Positions 59,331 through 64,000 of a stretch of DNA of 64,000 nucleotides are shown here, piece after piece. Position numbers and translations under genes: made by a program. Source of the stretch: Cedecea neteri (lineage in GTDB: Bacteria > Pseudomonadota > Gammaproteobacteria > Enterobacterales > Enterobacteriaceae). Under the pieces are notes generated by a model. It had not been told where the DNA came from. It saw only the letters and a program-made list of their open reading frames with translations, and did not search any database. The stretch's first letter is position 1, and every line of letters begins with the position of its first letter. The stretch lies in the NCBI RefSeq assembly GCF_000758305.1, contig NZ_CP009458.1, positions 1,612,001 to 1,676,000 of the forward strand, written 5' to 3'.

Positions 59331-61345
59331 ATCTCCAGCGCTAAACGGGTGCCCTGCGCAATCGCGCGTCGGGCATCCAGCTCCATTGCCACATCGGCCC
59401 CGCCAATCAAATGCACGGTTTTGCCCATAGCCTCTAAAAGCTCAGCCAGCTCGCGGCGCGGATTCTGCCCGGCGCAAATAATCACGTTATCCACATCCAG
59501 CAGCTGTGGCTCCCCGCCCACGGTGATATGCAGCCCGGCATCATCAATGCGATCGTAGCTCACGCCAGCCATCATTTTCACGCCGCGCGCGGCAAGCGTA
59601 GTGCGGTGGATCCAGCCCGTTGTTTTGCCCAGGCCTTCGCCCGGCTTGCTGGTTTTACGCTGCAGCAGGAAGATAGTGCGCGGGCTTTTGTGCAGATGCG
59701 GCCCTTCCGGGCGCAGGCCGCCCGACGTTTGCAGGCTGGTATCAATCCCCCATTCCACGCAGAACTCGGCGATGCTCTGGCTGGTGGACGCCCCTTCCTG
59801 GCTCAGGTACATCGAAGTATCAAACCCTATCCCGCCCGCGCCAATCACCGCCACGCGTTCGCCCACCGGGGCTTTGTCGCGCAGCACATCAACATAGCTC
59901 AGCACCTTCGGATGCCCGATGCCGTCAATCTCCGGCAGGCGCGGCTCAATCCCGCAGGCCAGAATCACTTCATCGTAATCGTGCAGCATCTCCGGGGTAA
60001 CGTACTGATTCAGGCGAACGTCCACGCCGGTGAGGGCCAGCTTCCGGCGGTAGTAGCGCAGCGTTTCGAAAAACTCCTCTTTGCCGGGGATTTGTTTGGC
60101 GATATTAAACTGCCCACCGATCTCCGCCGCAGCGTCAAACAACGTGACGCTATGGCCACGTCCGGCGGCGTTGACCGCAAAAGCCAGCCCGGCGGGGCCA
60201 GCACCTACCACCGCAAGGCGCTTCGGTTGTGAAACGGGCACAACCGGCATTTTGGTTTCATGGCAGGCGCGCGGGTTGACCAGGCAAGAGGTGACTTTGC
60301 CCACGAAAATCTGATCCAGGCAGGCCTGGTTACAGCCGATGCAGGTATTAATTTCATCGGCGCGATTCGCAGCGGCCTTAGAAACAAACTCGGCGTCAGC
60401 CAGGAAAGGGCGCGCCATCGACACCATATCCGCATCACCGTCGGCCAGGATCTGCTCGGCGGTTTCCGGGGTGTTGATGCGGTTGGTGGTCACCAGCGGC
60501 AGCGCGACGTGGCCTCTCAGTTTTTTGGTTACCCAGCTAAACGCGCCGCGCGGCACGGAGGTTGCGATGGTAGGAATACGGGCTTCATGCCAGCCGATGC
60601 CGGTATTAATCAGCGTCGCACCGGCTTTTTCAATCGCTTTGGCGAGCGTGACCGCCTGATCAAAGTTGCCGCCGCCTTCAACGAGGTCGAGCAGCGACAG
60701 GCGGTAAATAATAATAAATTCTTTGCCAACGCGAGCTCTTACGGCACGCACGACTTCAACGGCAAAACGCATTCTGCGTTCGTAGTCCCCGCCCCATTCA
60801 TCGTCGCGCTGATTGGTACGGGCGGCCAAAAACTGGTTAATCAGGTAGCCTTCTGAGCCCATGATTTCCACGCCGTCATACCCGGCTTCACGCGCCAGAC
60901 TTGCACAATGGGCAAAGTCCTCAATCAGCGTTAACACTTCTTCGTGGCTCAGTTCGTGGGGTTTAAACGGGTTGATCGGCGCCTGAATGGCCGACGGAGC
61001 GACCAGCTTCGGCTGGTAGCTGTAGCGCCCGGTATGCAGGATCTGCAGGGCAATCTTGCCGCCTTCGCGGTGAACTGCATCAGTCACAATCTGATGATGC
61101 GCCAGCTGGCTTTTGTCGTTCAGCACCGCGCCGTGGGCAACGGTCACGCCGGAAGCCGACGGGGCGATCCCGCCGGTGACAATCAGCGCCACGCCGTGTC
61201 GGGCGCGCTCGGCATAGAAAGCGGCAAGCCGCTCAGCGCCATCCGGCAGCTCTTCCAGCCCGGTGTGCATCGAGCCCATCAGCACGCGGTTTTTCAAAGT
61301 GGTGAAGCCAAGATCCAGCGGGGTAAGCAGCGACGAGTAGCTCAT
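59327..61345 (-). CDS. fadH: FadH, 2,4-dienoyl-CoA reductase (NADPH)
   Basis: Iron-sulfur flavoprotein that reduces 2,4-dienoyl-CoA in beta-oxidation of unsaturated fatty acids. It has 672 residues, equal to E. coli. The FMN-binding TIM barrel covers about 1-330 (GFTTLKNRVLMGSMHTGLEE, AGYDGVEIMGSEGYLINQFLAARTNQRDDEWGGDYERRMRF). The 4Fe-4S cysteines are in CIGCNQACLDQIFVGKVTSCLVNPRAC. An FAD/NADPH domain follows (VVGAGPAGLAFAVNAAGRGHSVTLFD). Converges on rlmG. Confidence 0.97.
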   Translation of the reverse strand: MSYSSLLTPLDLGFTTLKNRVLMGSMHTGLEELPDGAERLAAFYAERARHGVALIVTGGIAPSASGVTVAHGAVLNDKSQLAHHQIVTDAVHREGGKIALQILHTGRYSYQPKLVAPSAIQAPINPFKPHELSHEEVLTLIEDFAHCASLAREAGYDGVEIMGSEGYLINQFLAARTNQRDDEWGGDYERRMRFAVEVVRAVRARVGKEFIIIYRLSLLDLVEGGGNFDQAVTLAKAIEKAGATLINTGIGWHEARIPTIATSVPRGAFSWVTKKLRGHVALPLVTTNRINTPETAEQILADGDADMVSMARPFLADAEFVSKAAANRADEINTCIGCNQACLDQIFVGKVTSCLVNPRACHETKMPVVPVSQPKRLAVVGAGPAGLAFAVNAAGRGHSVTLFDAAAEIGGQFNIAKQIPGKEEFFETLRYYRRKLALTGVDVRLNQYVTPEMLHDYDEVILACGIEPRLPEIDGIGHPKVLSYVDVLRDKAPVGERVAVIGAGGIGFDTSMYLSQEGASTSQSIAEFCVEWGIDTSLQTSGGLRPEGPHLHKSPRTIFLLQRKTSKPGEGLGKTTGWIHRTTLAARGVKMMAGVSYDRIDDAGLHITVGGEPQLLDVDNVIICAGQNPRRELAELLEAMGKTVHLIGGADVAMELDARRAIAQGTRLALEI

Positions 61346-61477
61346 GATTGTGTCCAGAATGTAATTTTATTGTTATGTGGTCGGATGAGTTCTAATTTAG
61401 CCGCCGCGGGGCAAAAGGGAAAAGGGGAGTGCGGCGAATGTGATGAGGGTCATATTCCCGCCTCCCCGGAAGGCAAA

Positions 61478-62668
61478 TCAGGCACGAGCCTCCTTCAGTA
61501 GCTTCTGAATAACCTGCTCCTGCTGCTCGTAGTTACCTTCGCCGAAAGAGACATTGCGCAGCTGTCCGCGAGCGTCGAAATAGTAGTGTGCAGGCCAGTA
61601 CTGGTTACCGAAGGCATTCCAGATCTGGTAGTTATTGTCGGTGACGACCGGGTACGGCAGCTGCCACTTGCCTACCGCCTTTTTCACCGAATCCAGATCT
61701 TTCTCCCACGGGTACTCCGGCGTATGCACGCCAATCACCACCAGGCCCTGATCTTTATACTTGTTGGCCCACTCCCGAACGTGCGGCAGCGCATGCTGGC
61801 AGTTGATGCAATCGAAAGTCCAAAAATCGACAAGCACGACCTTGCCTTTCAGCGCCTCTGGCGTCAGCGGTGGGCTATTAATCCATGCGGTTCCCCCGGA
61901 AAGCGGCGGCATTGCGCTGGTGGGCGCGGTATCCACAATAGGCTGCAGCTTAGGCGCTGGCGCGGTGGAAGGGGAGAAAGCCAGCAGGCGTTGCTCCAGC
62001 TTCGCGCCGAAACCGTTGGCATTTTGCAGCACCGCCGTGGTGCCGGAGGCGATAAACGCCACGGTAGCCAGCATTGCCACCCCAGCCGCGCGACGCAGCT
62101 GTGCCATCAGCGCCATTTTCTCACGCAGGCGAGCCAGCAGCCGGTGACCGCAGAGCCACAGCAGCGCCAGCATCAGCGCGCAGCCGCTGCCGTAGGCCGC
62201 CAGTAGCAGGCCGGTGGTGACAGCCGAAGAGCCGGACAACCCGAGGCCGAGAATGGCCCCCAAAATCGGCCCCGCACAGGGCGACCAAAGCAGCCCCACC
62301 GCCAGTCCTGCCAGAAAAGCCGACAGCGTGCCGCGTGCACGGTAGCTTTGGTTATTGATGGCATTCCCCATTTGCACCGCCGGGCGCATCAGCCGTTCGG
62401 CAAGCGCGGGGAAGATGAGCGTGAGCGCGGCAAGCGCCAGCATCCCCAGGGCTACCCAGCGGCCAACCAGCGTGGCGCGCACGATCCACTCTCCGGCAGC
62501 ACCGACCAGCAAAGCCACTGCGGTGAACATGGTCACCATGCCGGCAAGAAGGGCGATGATTTGGCGTTTTTTGCCGCGAAATGCAGCGAAAAGCAAAGGA
62601 ATAACGGGCAGCGTACAGGGACTTAATAAACTGAGCATACCGCCAAGAAAGGCAATCAGAACGGGCAT
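61478..62668 (-). CDS. DipZ-like CcdA-thioredoxin fusion protein
   Basis: From the ATG at 62,668 the protein has 396 residues. A CcdA/DsbD-like membrane domain of about six helices (1-215) keeps the redox cysteines Cys18 (LLSPCTLPVIPLLF) and Cys131 (LWSPCAGPILGAI). A linker (about 216-255) leads to a TlpA/redoxin-like periplasmic domain with DFWTFDCINCQHALPHVREWANKY (Cys287, Cys290), then VVIGVHTPEYPWEKDLDSVKKAV and NQYWPAHYYFDARGQL. It probably carries electrons across the inner membrane to periplasmic thiols. E. coli K-12 has no such fusion here. It lies downstream of the sensor-kinase gene with the same orientation and a 128-base gap. Confidence 0.88.
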   Translation of the reverse strand: MPVLIAFLGGMLSLLSPCTLPVIPLLFAAFRGKKRQIIALLAGMVTMFTAVALLVGAAGEWIVRATLVGRWVALGMLALAALTLIFPALAERLMRPAVQMGNAINNQSYRARGTLSAFLAGLAVGLLWSPCAGPILGAILGLGLSGSSAVTTGLLLAAYGSGCALMLALLWLCGHRLLARLREKMALMAQLRRAAGVAMLATVAFIASGTTAVLQNANGFGAKLEQRLLAFSPSTAPAPKLQPIVDTAPTSAMPPLSGGTAWINSPPLTPEALKGKVVLVDFWTFDCINCQHALPHVREWANKYKDQGLVVIGVHTPEYPWEKDLDSVKKAVGKWQLPYPVVTDNNYQIWNAFGNQYWPAHYYFDARGQLRNVSFGEGNYEQQEQVIQKLLKEARA

Positions 62669-62796
62669 AACACACCTCACGGTTACAGGATGATTTCGGG
62701 GTATTTAACCCGCCTGATGTGTTCGTGATGTGTGGGGAAACCGGCCTGATTGTCAGTTTGTTTGTCGGCGACTCAGCCGCATACAGAGCGATACAA

Positions 62797-64000
62797 TCAG
62801 GCTACAGGCAGCGTGATGCTGGCCTGTAAACCGCCCTGTGGCCGGTTGCTCAGCGTTAACTTTCCGCCTAACTGGCCGACAAGCTGGGCGGCTATCGCCA
62901 GCCCAAGCCCGGTGCCGCCGGTGTCACGGTTTCTGGAGCTTTCCACTCGGTAAAAAGGCTGCAACACGGCGTCCAGCTCCTCTTCGGGGATCCCAGGGCC
63001 GTTATCGCACACTGCCAGCGTTATCTGGCTGGCTCCCGCCGTCAGGCTGACTTCAGCGGCAGAGCCAAACTTCAGCGCATTATCCAGCAGATTAGTCAGG
63101 ATGCGGCGCAGCGCCTGGGGGCGGGTTGAAAGCGGGAGTGACACTTCCGGCGCGGCAAACGTCACTGCTTTGCCGACGTCCTGATAATCGCAGGTAATAC
63201 TGTCCACAAACGCCCTCAGCTCGATACGCTGAGGCGTTTCTTCCAGACTTTCCGACGACCGTGCGTAGGCGATGCCTTCGCGGACGAGGTGCGTCATGTT
63301 ATCCAGATCCTGCATCAGCTTGTCGCGCAGTTCCGGCTCGTCGCTCATCTCCAGGCGCAGCTTCATGCGGGTAATCGGCGTCTGTAAATCATGCGAAATG
63401 GACGCCAGAATTTGCGTGCGTTCTTTCAGGTGCCCCTGGATTCTGGCCTGCATCGCGTTAAACGCTTTGGCTGCGTGTTCCACTTCCAGCGGGCCGCTTT
63501 CCTGCATGTCCACGGGGCTTGAGCTGGCGGGTTCCAGCGCTTCAACGGCGCGAGTAAAGCGGGTAAACGGCAGCACCACCTGGCGCACGGCAAACCACGC
63601 GCAAAGCGCGAGCAGGACAAGCTGAATGGCAATCACTACCGGCAGCCAGGTTTCAATCGGCGGCATGCGCGGTGTGAGATCGATGGTCAGTGGCGAGCCG
63701 TCGGCCAGCGTCAAATGCGCCTGAATATGGGACCGCATACCGGGAATGGCGGTGAACTCGAGCTGATAATGCTCGCCCAGCGCCTCTTTCAGGGACGCAA
63801 TGGCGTCTTTCGAACGTTCATCGGCTGGCGGCTTACCCGGTGTGCCTGGCCCAAGAAGGTAGTGATAATTCTCCCGGGCGAGCCGGTCCAGCCAGGCCGG
63901 GCGCTCATTGGCAGGTAGTTTGTCGAGGATGGCGACGCTGGTGGAAACGTTGTTTTGCAGGTTATCCAGCATCACGTTGCGGGCGCTGTTCATCCTCTCG
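62797..64000 (-). CDS. Sensor histidine kinase (5' end outside the window)
   Basis: The reading frame stays open to the window edge, so the N-terminus, with a first membrane segment, is cut off. The ATG at 63,993 is unlikely to be the true start. What is visible is a periplasmic region (about 100 residues), a membrane helix (IETWLPVVIAIQLVLLALCAWFAVRQVV), HAMP, the H-box ILASISHDLQTPITRMKL with the phospho-His, the N-box NLLDNALKFG and G boxes DNGPGIPEEEL and GGTGLGLAIA. It is an EnvZ-like two-component kinase. Its response regulator presumably lies just beyond the window, and the DipZ-like gene next to it may be a target. Confidence 0.88.
   Translation of the reverse strand, partial: ERMNSARNVMLDNLQNNVSTSVAILDKLPANERPAWLDRLARENYHYLLGPGTPGKPPADERSKDAIASLKEALGEHYQLEFTAIPGMRSHIQAHLTLADGSPLTIDLTPRMPPIETWLPVVIAIQLVLLALCAWFAVRQVVLPFTRFTRAVEALEPASSSPVDMQESGPLEVEHAAKAFNAMQARIQGHLKERTQILASISHDLQTPITRMKLRLEMSDEPELRDKLMQDLDNMTHLVREGIAYARSSESLEETPQRIELRAFVDSITCDYQDVGKAVTFAAPEVSLPLSTRPQALRRILTNLLDNALKFGSAAEVSLTAGASQITLAVCDNGPGIPEEELDAVLQPFYRVESSRNRDTGGTGLGLAIAAQLVGQLGGKLTLSNRPQGGLQASITLPVA

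Overview
The window is chromosomal DNA of a motile member of the Enterobacteriaceae. Almost every housekeeping protein reads as a close full-length orthologue of an Escherichia coli protein, and gene order follows two blocks of the E. coli map. The genus cannot be fixed from the sequence alone. Two HrpL-type promoters (hrp boxes) suggest a Hrp-type type III secretion system elsewhere in the genome, and hexuronate catabolism genes fit a plant-associated lifestyle.

Block 1 (1-38,560) runs nsrR-rnr-rlmB-aidB-yjfN-bsmA-yjfP-yjfY-rpsF-priB-rpsR-rplI-ytfB-fklB-cycA-ytfE-ytfF-qorB-qorR-cpdB-cysQ-ytfJ-ytfK-ytfL-msrA-tamA-tamB-ytfP-ppa-fbp-mpl. The E. coli ula ascorbate genes (between yjfP and yjfY) and ytfQRT-yjfF (between ppa and fbp) are missing. 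Added genes are a Tsr-like chemoreceptor after ytfE, an AraC-type regulator beside ytfF, a second chemoreceptor between ppa and fbp, and a two-gene island between ytfL and msrA. Both chemoreceptors have near-ideal FliA (sigma-28) promoters. The NO-responsive repressor NsrR and a consensus NsrR operator in front of the di-iron repair gene ytfE lie in the same window.

The most striking region is the island at 24,404-26,708. Two genes each sit behind their own hrp box (GGAACY-N15/16-CCACNNA). The first encodes a 444-residue, Ser/Ala-rich, cysteine-free protein I do not recognise. The second encodes a 282-residue protein with an N-terminal secretion-like region, two leucine-rich repeats and a C-terminal domain that resembles the CheD/CNF glutamine-deamidase fold (Thr174, Cys180, His195). 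They are best read as two candidate type III effectors, the second possibly a deamidase with a leucine-rich-repeat targeting module.

Block 2 (38,609-61,345) matches the E. coli yhaH-fadH interval: yhaH-yqjG-yqjF, yqjK-E-D-C, mzrA-yqjA, the exuR/exuT/uxaC/uxaA hexuronate regulon, sstT, alx with its manganese riboswitch, ygjR, ygjP, rlmG and fadH. Blocks 1 and 2 lie far apart in E. coli, so a rearrangement junction lies between mpl and yhaH. Between alx and ygjR is a six-gene accessory locus at 52,186-56,528: a DeoR-type regulator divergent from an RpiB/LacAB-like isomerase, galactitol-family PTS EIIC, EIIB and EIIA, and a SIS-domain sugar-phosphate isomerase. It has a perfect CRP site and a strong sigma-70 promoter. 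Its substrate is unknown.

The right end (61,478-64,000) holds a DipZ-like CcdA-thioredoxin fusion and the 5'-truncated gene of a sensor histidine kinase. No tRNA, rRNA, CRISPR array, transposase or prophage gene was seen.
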